DNA of 52,244 bases from Flavobacteriales bacterium (GCA_020847755.1 JADLBK010000073.1:1-52244), one strand, 5' to 3'. Counted from the first letter of the stretch, positions 17,574 through 26,110 are shown. Translations and numbers: made by a program. Notes: generated by a model not told the origin, from the sequence alone.

Positions 17574-20500
17574 ATGAACCAGAACTTCAAGTACCTCCTG
17601 CTGGGGACCGCCCTTTGTTGCGGCACCCTGGCGGCCCAGGCCCAGGGCCTGGAAGGCATCATCGTGGAGGAATACCACACGGTGACGCAGGCCGATGCCG
17701 ATGTGATCAACAACGACATCGCAGGCAGCAGCTTCACGATCGCTCCGGGATCGAAGGTGTACCGTGTCTTCGTGGACATGGCCCCCGGCTACAAGCTGAA
17801 CCAGGTGTTCGGTGCACCGGAGACCAGCCCGGGCAGCGGGGTGAGCCTCAACCCGCTGGATTTCTCCACGACGACCACCTTCTGGAACGACGACAACTTC
17901 GGCGCGGACATCCCCGGCCAGACGCGTCGTATCGACGAGGGCACGGCCTTCGACACCTACATCACGGTGAACACGACAGGCACCTCCGGCGGCACCGCCG
18001 GTTGCGGCAGCGCCACCCAGCAGTTCGGCGTGCTGCGCACCGCGGACACCAACGGTGACCTCACCACCTGCGGCGTGTACCCGGGCTTCACGGGCAACGA
18101 TGGCAGCATTCCGGGCACGGGCCCCGCGCTGACCTACAACATCAGCGGCGACATGGATCTGACGGCCCTCACGGCGAGCGCAGCCAGCTTCCAGGTGATC
18201 GACGATGCCTGGACCACGCTTCCCTCCAGCCAGGGCGTGGACCCGAGCGGCACCAACCGCGTGCTGATCGGTCAGTTCACCACCAACGGCACTTTCAGCT
18301 TCCACATCAACGTGCAGCTGAGCGACCCCAACAGCCAGCTGGAGACCTACGTGTGGAACCAGGCCGGTGCGGGTGAGCAGGTGAGCCCCTTCCTCACCTA
18401 CCCGCAGCAGCTTCCTCCGGACTGCAATGGCGTTCCGGGCGGAAGCGCCGTGCCGGGTACGCCTTGCGATGATGGTCTTGCCACCACGGGCAACGATACC
18501 TGGGATGCGAACTGCGTGTGCATCGGTCAGCTGATCGACTGCCTGGGTGTTCCGGGCGGTAGCGCCCTCCCCGGCACCCCCTGCGATGACGGTCTGGCCA
18601 CCACCGGCAACGATACCTGGGATGCCAACTGCACCTGCGTCGGCCAACTCATCGACTGCCTCGGCGTACCGGGTGGCTCTGCTCTTCCGGGCACCGCCTG
18701 CAATGACGGCAATGCCAACACGGGCAACGATACCTGGGATGCCAACTGCACCTGCGTCGGCCAACTGATCGACTGCCTGGGCGTACCGGGCGGCTCCGCT
18801 CTTCCAGGCACCGCCTGCGACGACGGCAACCCCAACAGCAGCAACGACGTGTATGACGCCAACTGCAACTGCTCCGGCACCCTGCCGAACGACTGCCTGG
18901 GCGTGCCGGGTGGTTCCGCTCAGCCGGGTACCGCCTGCGATGACGGTCTCGCCACCACCGGCAACGACACCTGGGATGCGAACTGCACCTGCGTGGGCCA
19001 ACTGATCGACTGTCTGGGCGTACCGGGTGGCTCTGCTCTTCCGGGCACCGCCTGCGACGATGGCAATCCCAACAGCAGCAACGACACCTACGATGCCAAC
19101 TGCAACTGCGTGGGGCAACTGGCCAACGACTGCCTGGGCGTTCCGGGCGGCCCTGCCCAGCCGGGTACAGCCTGCGATGACGGCCTGGCCACCACCGGCA
19201 ACGACCTGTGGAACGCCAACTGCGTGTGCGTGGGTCAGCTGATCGACTGTGAAGGCACCCCGGGCGGCAGCGCCCTGCCGGGTACGTCTTGCGACGATGG
19301 CCTTGCCACCACGGGCAACGACACCTGGGATGCCAACTGCACGTGCGTCGGTCAGGTGATCGACTGCGAAGGCACCGCGGGCGGTAGCGCCCTGCCGGGT
19401 ACGCCTTGCGACGATGGCAATCCCAACAGCAGCAACGACACCTACGATGCCAACTGCAACTGCGTGGGGCAACTGGCCAACGACTGCCTCGGCGTTCCGG
19501 GCGGCCCTGCCCAGCCGGGTACGGCCTGCGATGACGGCCTGGCCACCACCGGCAACGACCTGTGGAACGCCAACTGCGTGTGCGTGGGTCAGCTGATCGA
19601 CTGTGAAGGCACCCCGGGCGGCAGCGCTCTGCCTGGAACCGCCTGCGACGACGGCAACCCCAACAGCAGCAACGACACCTGGGATGCCAACTGCTCCTGC
19701 GTGGGCCAGCTGGCCAGCGACTGCCTGGGTGTGCCAGGTGGACCAGCCCTCCCGGGCACTCCCTGCGATGATGGCCAGGCTCAGACCGGCGACGACACCT
19801 GGGATGCCAACTGCAACTGCATCGGTGAGGTGATCGACTGCCTCGGCGTGCCGGGTGGTTCCGCTCTGCCGGGCACCGCCTGCGACGACGGCAACGCGGC
19901 CACGATCAACGATGTGTACGATTCGAACTGCACTTGCGCCGGCACCCCGATCGGCAACTGCACGGAGATCCTCAGCCTGGACATCACCCTGGACAACAAC
20001 GGGGCTGAGACCACTTGGGAAGTGCGTGACCAGTCCGGCACCACGGTGATCGCTTCCGGCGGTCCCTACCAGAACGGTCAGGCCGGCATCACCGTCACCG
20101 AGACCCTCTGCCTCAACCAGCTCTGCTACCGCCTGATCGTGAACGACGCCGGTGGTGATGGCATCAACGGTGGTGGCTACGTCCTCACCGATGCCAACGG
20201 CCGCCGCATCGTGGACGCCAACGGTTCCTTCGCCAGCACCAGCAGCGTGGTCAACGAGTTCTGCCTGCCGCTGAGCATGGCACGCCTGATCAACGCCAGC
20301 TGCGATCGCACGAACCTCACCTACAGCACCAGCACCCAGATCTACGCCAGCTTCTACCCGGGTGCCACCGGCTACCAGTTCTGGATCTTCGATCCGCACG
20401 GTTCCTACAGCCGCCGCGTGTTCAAGACCACGCAGAACCTGGTGCCCGCCAACCTGGTGACCCTGCCGGTGCCCGCCGACTTCGACCTCAACGTGCGTGT

Positions 20501-20867
20501 GCGCGCCCTGGTGGGTGGCAACTACACCGAGTTCGGTCCGGCCTGCCGCTTCCGTCTCAACACCCCGGGTGGTGCCGGTCGTGAGGCCGTCCTCTTCGAC
20601 GAGGCCAGCAATGTGACCATGAGCCTCTACCCCAACCCCAACCGCGGGGAGGTGGTGAACGTGGCCTTCGACGGCATCGTCGCCGCCGAGCGGATGGACA
20701 TCGACGTGATGGACATCTTCGGCAAGCGCGTGATGGCCGAGCAGATCGCCGCTCCGGGCGGTGCCTTCGTGCACACCGTGGACCTGAGCGACCTGGCCCC
20801 CGGCGTGTACATGGTGAACGTCCGCGTGGGCGAGCGCCTCTACACCCAGCGCCTGGTCCGCCAGTAA
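17574..20867 (+). CDS. Large T9SS type A surface protein with 13 Cys-rich repeats, paralogue 4
   Basis: 1097 residues. Signal peptide (MNQNFKYLLLGTALCCGTLA), then a divergent copy of the shared domain at about 24-270 (GLEGIIVEEYHTVTQADADV, KVYRVFVDMAPGYKLNQVFG, NRVLIGQFTTNGTFSFHINV). Residues 283-793 are 13 tandem units of 39-40 residues, each with four cysteines in the order DC, (P/A/S)C, NC, CxC and the core GVPGGSALPGT-x-C(D/N)DG. A beta-sandwich-like region of about 210 residues follows (ILSLDITLDNNGAETTWEVR), then a T9SS type A sorting domain (MSLYPNPNRGEVVNVAFDG ... LAPGVYMVNVRVGERLY). The cysteines probably form disulfides within each unit, giving a stiff stalk. Possible adhesin or extracellular matrix protein; no catalytic motif is visible. 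It starts 83 bp after the beta-helix gene. Confidence 0.9.
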   Translation: MNQNFKYLLLGTALCCGTLAAQAQGLEGIIVEEYHTVTQADADVINNDIAGSSFTIAPGSKVYRVFVDMAPGYKLNQVFGAPETSPGSGVSLNPLDFSTTTTFWNDDNFGADIPGQTRRIDEGTAFDTYITVNTTGTSGGTAGCGSATQQFGVLRTADTNGDLTTCGVYPGFTGNDGSIPGTGPALTYNISGDMDLTALTASAASFQVIDDAWTTLPSSQGVDPSGTNRVLIGQFTTNGTFSFHINVQLSDPNSQLETYVWNQAGAGEQVSPFLTYPQQLPPDCNGVPGGSAVPGTPCDDGLATTGNDTWDANCVCIGQLIDCLGVPGGSALPGTPCDDGLATTGNDTWDANCTCVGQLIDCLGVPGGSALPGTACNDGNANTGNDTWDANCTCVGQLIDCLGVPGGSALPGTACDDGNPNSSNDVYDANCNCSGTLPNDCLGVPGGSAQPGTACDDGLATTGNDTWDANCTCVGQLIDCLGVPGGSALPGTACDDGNPNSSNDTYDANCNCVGQLANDCLGVPGGPAQPGTACDDGLATTGNDLWNANCVCVGQLIDCEGTPGGSALPGTSCDDGLATTGNDTWDANCTCVGQVIDCEGTAGGSALPGTPCDDGNPNSSNDTYDANCNCVGQLANDCLGVPGGPAQPGTACDDGLATTGNDLWNANCVCVGQLIDCEGTPGGSALPGTACDDGNPNSSNDTWDANCSCVGQLASDCLGVPGGPALPGTPCDDGQAQTGDDTWDANCNCIGEVIDCLGVPGGSALPGTACDDGNAATINDVYDSNCTCAGTPIGNCTEILSLDITLDNNGAETTWEVRDQSGTTVIASGGPYQNGQAGITVTETLCLNQLCYRLIVNDAGGDGINGGGYVLTDANGRRIVDANGSFASTSSVVNEFCLPLSMARLINASCDRTNLTYSTSTQIYASFYPGATGYQFWIFDPHGSYSRRVFKTTQNLVPANLVTLPVPADFDLNVRVRALVGGNYTEFGPACRFRLNTPGGAGREAVLFDEASNVTMSLYPNPNRGEVVNVAFDGIVAAERMDIDVMDIFGKRVMAEQIAAPGGAFVHTVDLSDLAPGVYMVNVRVGERLYTQRLVRQ
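18420..19952 (+). repeat. 13 tandem 117/120-bp repeats encoding Cys-rich units
   Basis: Nine units of 39 codons and four of 40 (numbers 4, 6, 9, 11) with no spacer. Two sub-types alternate: one with LATTGND and one with NPNSSND. Blocks starting near 19053 and 19407 are almost identical over about 220 bp with an offset of 354 bp, exactly three units (39+40+39 codons), showing a recent three-unit duplication. Confidence 0.93.
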
Positions 20868-20884
20868 GCTGATCGACCTTCCGC

Positions 20885-20916
20885 CGAAGGGCCGCTCCTC
20901 ACGGGGCGGTCCTTCG
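20885..20916. terminator. Bidirectional hairpin terminator between convergent genes
   Basis: 14-bp stem (CGAAGGGCCGCTCC / GGGGCGGTCCTTCG with two G-T pairs) and a TCAC loop. It sits 17 bp after the repeat-protein stop and 5 bp before the end of the convergent CHAT gene. Confidence 0.8.
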
Positions 20917-20921
20917 TGCGT

Positions 20922-23900
20922 TCAGCGGGTCCTTTGGTGGCGAACGCGCCAAGCTTGCCAGCCCAGCAGCAGGGCCGAAGCCAGGGCAATGACCGCCGCG
21001 AGCCAGGTCCACGGAAAACCACGATCGAGGTCCACCGGCCGCACGTCCCCGACCAGCACGAGCCCGGCCCAGTAGTATGGCTGAAGGAGTTCGTCCTGAG
21101 CCGCCTCCAGGTGCTCCAACTTTGCCCGGCGCAGCGCCTCGTGCTTGGGCAGCCCGTCGGCGAGGTGCGCATAGAAGCGTTCGATGATCTCCGAGGAGAC
21201 CTTCTCATCGATGCTCCAGAGCGCCATCACGAGGCTGGGGCAGCCGGCATAGGCGAAGCCGTAGCCCAGGGAGCGGACGCCTTCCCCGTCATCGGCCCCC
21301 GCTCCCGACTCGCACGCGGCGAGCACGGCGAGCTGGGCGCGCAGATCCAGTTCGTAGATCTCGTAGGCGTGCAGGTAGCCATCGCTGTCGGGCGTCGTGC
21401 CATCCCCGTCCTTGTTGAGCACCAGGCGCGAGTACATCGGGTTGGTCGCGTTCATCTCCGCGTGCGTGCCCAGGTGCAGGATCCCGTGATCACGCAAGGC
21501 CGATCGGAGCCCCCCTTCGGTGGCGCGCGTACCGATGAGCAGGCTGGCATTGAGGGTGCGGCCCAGGTCCTCCGCCGTGCGCAGGGCGAAGGGCTGCCTC
21601 ACATACCGGAGGTAGGAGCGGTCGAGGCGGATACTGTCGCGCGCTTGGGCCAGATAGCTCCGCTTCACCTCATCGGTGAACCCCGGCGCCAACGCGAGCG
21701 CACGACGCGACCGTCCCCGCGCAAGTTCCGCGAACTGGACGGCGGTGGTGGCGCTGAGCAGGTAGGCGATCGTGTACCGATGGAGCAGCAAGGAGCCGTC
21801 CCTCCCATCCGTGGCGGAGGCCTTGGTGCGCAGCACCTCGAAGTTCACCAGGCGCAAAGGCCCATCGGGAATGATGAGCAGCTCCGTACCCTGCAGATGC
21901 GGGGCCAGGGGCTCCATGACCTGTTGATGGAGCGTGAACGCGGCAGACCGGTAGGCGCCGTCGTCGCGTCGGACGATGGCTTCGTTCAACTCGGCCACAC
22001 GCCCGGCAAGCCCATCGGCCTTCAGTTCGATCAGCGTGGCATCGGAGAGGCTCACGACCAGGGCGTAGAGCGCCGAACCGCTCTGCGCATAGGAGATCAG
22101 CGTACGACCAGGCTTGAGCAGGTGCTTGCGCAAGGCCTCGATGGACGTGGTGGCCTCCTCGTGGCGCAGCGCGAAGTAGATGGGATGATCCTTCCGCAGC
22201 CGGTCGAGGAAGGTGGCGTAGGCCTGTTCATGGGTGTGCAGCCGGGTGGCGCTGGCGGGGTCGTCCGGATCGACGGCGAGGGCCTGGAGGAGCTCCTGTT
22301 CCTGCGCGATGATGCTGTCGGGAACGCCGGAGAAGCGGAGCCCCTTGAAGGCATTGAGCCGTTCCTTCAGCAGGATCGAACGATCGGCCTCCGACACGCT
22401 CAGGAAGCGTTCGCAGGCCACGTCCATGCCCAAGGAGGCGTGGGAGGCATGGGCCAGGTCAAGGGCCAGGCCGAAGAGGCGCTGCTGCGCACCGGTCAGG
22501 AGCAGTTTGGAGGCGGCATCCCGCACATCGGCCTTGTTGCGGGCAAAGGCGGCGATGGCGAGGTCCACATCGGCGTTCCAGGCGTTCCACTGCGCGGCGG
22601 AGGGGTGCTGGCCGGAGATCGCCCGTTCCGCCTTCACCTTCCAGTAGATGGCATCGGGCACGAGCTGCGGCTCGGGATCCGTGGCGGGAAGCGGACTGCT
22701 GCGCAGGGCCGCGATCCGACCCTCGAGCGCGTGAAGCGCCTGTGCGGCATGGGTCCGCGCCGCAACGGGATCGCCGCCGGCGAACGCGGCCTCCGCACAG
22801 AGCACATCGATCTGCGCCACCTTGTGGTGGCCACCCCCGTGGATGCCCGTCAGCACGGCGCGCGCACGCAGGAGGTCCGTCAATGCATCGGCCGGTCGTC
22901 CAGCGCGGATGCGTGCCGCTCCACGCAGCTTGAGCGTGTATGCGAGCATGGCGTCCGTATCCGGGTCCCGGTCACGCGCGCCTGCGGTCAGGCTGATGCC
23001 GAACAACGAGTCGGCCTTCGCGAAGCGTCCCTGTTGCGCGAAGGCGTCCGCCAGTTTCGCCGAGGCCCGGATGTACTCCTCGCTGTGGCGGCCGAAGCCT
23101 CGCTCACTGGCCTGCACATAGGCCTGCAGCAGCTCCTGGGCCCTGACCGGATCGCCGGCGTTCAGCTCGAGGTCGGCGTACCGCTCCTTCACGGCCAGCA
23201 GTTGCGGGTCGTCCGCTTGCAGCACCTTGCTCCGGTCGCGCCAGGCCATGTCGAGCAGCTCGCGCGCCTGTCCGGCATCGCCGCGTTCGAAATAGACCGT
23301 GGCCAGGTTCACGTAGGTCCGCGAGCGGTTCACCAGCATCTCATCGCGCGTGAACTGGTCCTCGGTGGAGGCCAGCAACTGCTCACAGATCAGCAGGTTC
23401 TCCTGGTAATACTGTTGCGCCCTGGCCATGTCACCGGCGGACTGCCAGAGCACCGCGAGGTTCCCGTAGGCGGTGGCCTTCCGGTTGAGGACGGCTTCGG
23501 AGGTACCGGCGCCCAGCTTGTCCAGGGCTTTCATGTAGTAGGTTTCCGCCTCGTGTACTCGGCCCAGGTGCCAGGCGGCCACGCCCGCCGCGGTGTAGGA
23601 CTCGGCCCATTGCTCGACGGGGACGGAACCGGCCTTTTCATACTGTGCGAGCGCATTGCGCGCCCACTGGCCCGATCGGCGATGATCACCGAGCACGCTG
23701 TGATCGAAGGCCAGGTATTGCCGTGCTCGTCCGCGCTGGGTGAACGGGATGGAGGGATCGCCATCGGCCACCTGCACGGCCAGGGAGTCCACGCGTGCGC
23801 ACTGCTTCAGCTCGCCCGCCTCGTAATAGACCCAACTGAGGTCGAAGAGCGCCTCGAGCTCGTGGTCCGCGATCCCCCGTGCTTTCACCAAGGCAAGGAT

Positions 23901-24170
23901 GCGTTCCCCGGCGGCGGTGCCGGCGGCGGCGTCCTTCACCTTGCGGTGAGCGCGGGCGAACTTGTAGAGGTAGCGGTGCAGCGAGTCGGCGTAGGTGGTT
24001 CCGGCCACTTCGCGCAGCTGGACCTCGACCTCGCGGATCAGCTCCGGGAACCGCTGGGCCTCGTAGAGCTCGCCGATCCGCTGGTGGCGCGCCCTGACCG
24101 CATCCTGTTGGGCCTGCACGGCCAGTGCACCACAGCAGAGGACCATTGCCAGCTGCCCGCGCATGGTCAT
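20922..24170 (-). CDS. TPR-CHAT protein: predicted exported, membrane-anchored caspase-like protease
   Basis: 1082 residues. An N-terminal signal-like segment (MRGQLAMVLCCGALAVQAQ) is followed by a long helical TPR region to about residue 560 (for example AEAYYMKALDKL-type hairpins), a linker, and a C-terminal CHAT domain (about 740-1045). The caspase-like dyad is visible: His903 in HLGTHAEMN and Cys953 in LAACESGAG, with ALWSIDEKVSSEIIERFY after it. A transmembrane helix at about 1053-1073 is followed by a basic end (RVRHQRTR), predicting a periplasmic CHAT domain held in the inner membrane by its C-terminus. Its ATG overlaps the stop of the anti-sigma-like gene by 4 bp. The family cleaves proteins; the substrate is unknown, and the upstream membrane protein is an attractive candidate (inference). 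Confidence 0.88.
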   Translation of the reverse strand: MTMRGQLAMVLCCGALAVQAQQDAVRARHQRIGELYEAQRFPELIREVEVQLREVAGTTYADSLHRYLYKFARAHRKVKDAAAGTAAGERILALVKARGIADHELEALFDLSWVYYEAGELKQCARVDSLAVQVADGDPSIPFTQRGRARQYLAFDHSVLGDHRRSGQWARNALAQYEKAGSVPVEQWAESYTAAGVAAWHLGRVHEAETYYMKALDKLGAGTSEAVLNRKATAYGNLAVLWQSAGDMARAQQYYQENLLICEQLLASTEDQFTRDEMLVNRSRTYVNLATVYFERGDAGQARELLDMAWRDRSKVLQADDPQLLAVKERYADLELNAGDPVRAQELLQAYVQASERGFGRHSEEYIRASAKLADAFAQQGRFAKADSLFGISLTAGARDRDPDTDAMLAYTLKLRGAARIRAGRPADALTDLLRARAVLTGIHGGGHHKVAQIDVLCAEAAFAGGDPVAARTHAAQALHALEGRIAALRSSPLPATDPEPQLVPDAIYWKVKAERAISGQHPSAAQWNAWNADVDLAIAAFARNKADVRDAASKLLLTGAQQRLFGLALDLAHASHASLGMDVACERFLSVSEADRSILLKERLNAFKGLRFSGVPDSIIAQEQELLQALAVDPDDPASATRLHTHEQAYATFLDRLRKDHPIYFALRHEEATTSIEALRKHLLKPGRTLISYAQSGSALYALVVSLSDATLIELKADGLAGRVAELNEAIVRRDDGAYRSAAFTLHQQVMEPLAPHLQGTELLIIPDGPLRLVNFEVLRTKASATDGRDGSLLLHRYTIAYLLSATTAVQFAELARGRSRRALALAPGFTDEVKRSYLAQARDSIRLDRSYLRYVRQPFALRTAEDLGRTLNASLLIGTRATEGGLRSALRDHGILHLGTHAEMNATNPMYSRLVLNKDGDGTTPDSDGYLHAYEIYELDLRAQLAVLAACESGAGADDGEGVRSLGYGFAYAGCPSLVMALWSIDEKVSSEIIERFYAHLADGLPKHEALRRAKLEHLEAAQDELLQPYYWAGLVLVGDVRPVDLDRGFPWTWLAAVIALASALLLGWQAWRVRHQRTR

Positions 24171-24889
24171 CGCAGGTCGTTGAGCACGGCCTTCGCCCGC
24201 TGGGCGTACGGATGATCCTCCGTGAAGGGGAGCGCCCGGGCGGCGGGCAGGTCACCACTGCGCACCAGGGCCAGGAAAGCGAACCAGCGGGCCTTGGCGG
24301 CGAACGCCGAACCGGGGAGCTCGGCGATGGGCATGAGCCACGTCACGGCCTTCGCGGCGCGGCCGGCGTTCAGTTCCGCGCAACCGATGTAGAAGCGGAG
24401 GGTGTCGTTGGAGGGCTTCTCCTTGAGCTGTGTCGACCATTTGGCGATGGCCTCGTCATGCTCGCCGAGCTTGTAGGCCACCATGGCATCGTGGAAGGCA
24501 TGATCATCGGCCGCGCTCATGGCCACGGGCAGGCCGGGATCAGGGGTGAAGTGCTCCGCGAAGAGGCGTTCGTGGGCCGGCGGCCGCATCATCCACCAGA
24601 GGGCCACGCCCAGGAGCAGGGCGATGCCGGCGGCGTACTTCAGCAGCCCGCCCCAGGCAGGGCCGCCTCCCTTGCGCAGCTCCGCATCGCCGATCGCCTT
24701 CAGCGAACGTTGCAGGCCACCCAGCTCCACGGCGAGCACATGCTCACGCTCCAGGGCCACTTCCGCCTGCAGGACGGGATCGCCGGCGAGGCGCCGCTCG
24801 AAGGCGGCGCGCTCCTCCGGCCCCATGCGGTCGAGCACGTAGGCCTCGATGGCCTCGAAGGTCGGTCGGTCCGGTACGCCGTTGCTCAT
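24167..24889 (-). CDS. Anti-sigma-factor-like membrane protein with periplasmic TPR
   Basis: 240 residues from ATG 24889 (MSNGVPDRPTFEAIEAYVLD); the open frame to 25054 overlaps the sigma gene and is not used. Residues about 10-65 resemble the helical N-terminal region of many Bacteroidota anti-sigma factors (EAYVLDRMGPEERAAFERRL, AGDPVLQAEVALEREHVLA). A single transmembrane helix is at about 83-101 (LLKYAAGIALLLGVALWW). The C-terminal 130 residues are TPR-like (AFHDAMVAYKLGEHDEAIAK, FYIGCAELNAGRAAKAVTWL). It overlaps the sigma gene upstream and the CHAT gene downstream by 4 bp each (ATGA), so the three products are translationally coupled. It probably sequesters the sigma factor at the membrane. 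Confidence 0.82.
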   Translation of the reverse strand: MSNGVPDRPTFEAIEAYVLDRMGPEERAAFERRLAGDPVLQAEVALEREHVLAVELGGLQRSLKAIGDAELRKGGGPAWGGLLKYAAGIALLLGVALWWMMRPPAHERLFAEHFTPDPGLPVAMSAADDHAFHDAMVAYKLGEHDEAIAKWSTQLKEKPSNDTLRFYIGCAELNAGRAAKAVTWLMPIAELPGSAFAAKARWFAFLALVRSGDLPAARALPFTEDHPYAQRAKAVLNDLR

Positions 24890-25464
24890 GATCGCTCGTG
24901 GTCTTCGCCGCCGATGGCATCGCGTTGGGCGCGCAGCTTCATCATGCAGCGGTACTTGATGGTGCGGATGCTCTCCTCCTCGACACCCAGTTCCTGCGCG
25001 ATGGCCGCCAGGTCCTTGCGTTCGAAGTAGAACCGGTCGAGCACGGTGCGGCACTTGTCGTCGAGCCGTTCATAGATGGCCCGCAATCGTGCAAGCCGTT
25101 CCTCCACGCCGTCGTCCGGTTCCACGGCTGCAGCATGCATGCGTTGATCGTGCACGACGTTCATGTGGCGGTGTGCGGCGGACCGGACGGTGTCCAGCCA
25201 TTTGTTGCGGGCGATGCTGAACAGGAAGGCCCCGGGGTCGGTGCCGGGGGCCAGGGTGCCTTCGCGGGCGCGGAGCCAGAGGACGGTGATGGCCTCCTGG
25301 AAGACGTCGCGGGCGTCATCCCCCGTGCCGCTGTTGGCCAGCACGAAGCTTCGCACCGTGCCGAAGTGCGCGGTGTACAGCGCGCGGAGGCTGGCGGGGT
25401 CGTTCCGCAGGAGACCGCTGAGCCGGTCATCGGCCGCGGGGCGGGAATGGGCGGGCGTAGGCAC
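24886..25464 (-). CDS. ECF-type RNA polymerase sigma factor
   Basis: 192 residues if started at GTG 25464 (reads M-PTPAHSRPAADDRLSGLL); the frame is open to 25866, but the extension runs across the divergent promoter region and is low-complexity. Region 2: LYTAHFGTVRSFVLANSGTG, DDARDVFQEAITVLWLRARE, GAFLFSIARNKWLDTVR. Region 4: LDDKCRTVLDRFYFERKDLA, AIAQELGVEEESIRTIKYRC. It is the first gene of the sigma / anti-sigma-like / CHAT operon and is probably autoregulated. It is divergent from a LuxR-type gene 157 bp away. Confidence 0.88.
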   Translation of the reverse strand: MPTPAHSRPAADDRLSGLLRNDPASLRALYTAHFGTVRSFVLANSGTGDDARDVFQEAITVLWLRAREGTLAPGTDPGAFLFSIARNKWLDTVRSAAHRHMNVVHDQRMHAAAVEPDDGVEERLARLRAIYERLDDKCRTVLDRFYFERKDLAAIAQELGVEEESIRTIKYRCMMKLRAQRDAIGGEDHERS

Positions 25465-25553
25465 GGGCTGGCCACGCGATGATACGGCGAAAGGGCGTTG
25501 AGGTCCATGGGCCGGGTCCGGCTTCTTGGATGCACATCGGGGAGACAGCCCGG

Positions 25554-25595
25554 ATGTGAACGATCGGGCGCGTCGGGGAACGGGATCGTTCACAT
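25554..25595. promoter_or_regulatory. Perfect 12-bp inverted repeat between the sigma operon and the LuxR gene
   Basis: ATGTGAACGATC at 25554-25565 and its exact complement GATCGTTCACAT at 25584-25595, separated by 18 bp. The arm centres are 30 bp apart, about three helical turns. The right arm ends 26 bp before ATG 25622. It is a candidate operator for the LuxR-type protein or a stable leader hairpin. Confidence 0.6.
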
Positions 25596-25621
25596 ATCCC
25601 CACCCACCCCGATGATGGGGC

Positions 25622-26080
25622 ATGGAACGCACACCACCCACCCCATCGGCAAGGCCCATGGCCGGGAACCGTCGGGTCGTGATCGCCGTGATCGACCTTC
25701 CGGACGGCGAGCCCGAGGGACCGATCGTCCGCACCGGCCACATGATCACCCTGGACGGTGCGATGCCGGTGGAGGACCTGATCGCCGGTCTGCTGAACCG
25801 TCCACCGTGCGTGCCGATGCAACCCGGTGTGGAGCGCGTGGAGGTGCAGTTGATGCGCCGCGACACCCGCCCCGAGGTCCGCTTGAGCCCGCGCGAACAC
25901 CAGGTGCTGCAGGCGCTGGTGGCCGGATTGAGCTACAAGATGATCGCGGACCGGCTGGGCATCGGATTCCAGACGGTGAGCACGCACCTGAGGCACATCT
26001 ACACGAAATTGGGCGTCCGCACCAACACCGAGGCCGTGGCCATGGCGCTTCGATGCGGGATGCTCGCCGAACGCGCCTGA
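25622..26080 (+). CDS. LuxR-type HTH transcriptional regulator
   Basis: 152 residues. The C-terminal half is a GerE/LuxR helix-turn-helix: LSPREHQVLQALVAGLSYKM, IADRLGIGFQTVSTHLRHIY, TKLGVRTNTEAVAMAL. The N-terminal 85 residues (VVIAVIDLPDGEPEGPIVRT, MPVEDLIAGLLNRPP) are not a recognisable receiver: the usual phosphorylation aspartate pattern is absent, so it is probably not a standard response regulator. ATG 25622 is preferred over an earlier frame opening at 25498. It is divergent from the sigma operon and 30 bp upstream of a secreted beta-helix gene; regulation of either is plausible. Confidence 0.82.
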   Translation: MERTPPTPSARPMAGNRRVVIAVIDLPDGEPEGPIVRTGHMITLDGAMPVEDLIAGLLNRPPCVPMQPGVERVEVQLMRRDTRPEVRLSPREHQVLQALVAGLSYKMIADRLGIGFQTVSTHLRHIYTKLGVRTNTEAVAMALRCGMLAERA

Positions 26081-26110
26081 ACCCGAACAACAACCAACTC
26101 CCGAACTGAC

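Noticed and set aside
18420-19952. CRISPR-like periodic repeats
   Set aside because: The period is 117/120 bp, in frame, without unique spacers, and encodes a protein repeat.
17487-20774. Antisense open frame of 1095 codons opposite the repeat protein
   Set aside because: It is the shadow of a GC-rich periodic gene: the translation is rich in Val, Gly, Ala and His repeats with no signal or domain, while the plus-strand frame has a signal peptide, regular Cys units and a T9SS domain.
20916-24215. Antisense open frame of 1099 codons opposite the CHAT gene
   Set aside because: No recognisable domain and composition typical of the complementary frame of GC-rich coding DNA; the minus-strand TPR-CHAT protein has clear catalytic motifs.
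25465-25866. N-terminal extension of the sigma factor
   Set aside because: It would run through the divergent LuxR gene and the 12-bp dyad; the translation is Ser/Arg/Pro-rich and unlike region 1 or 2 of an ECF sigma factor.
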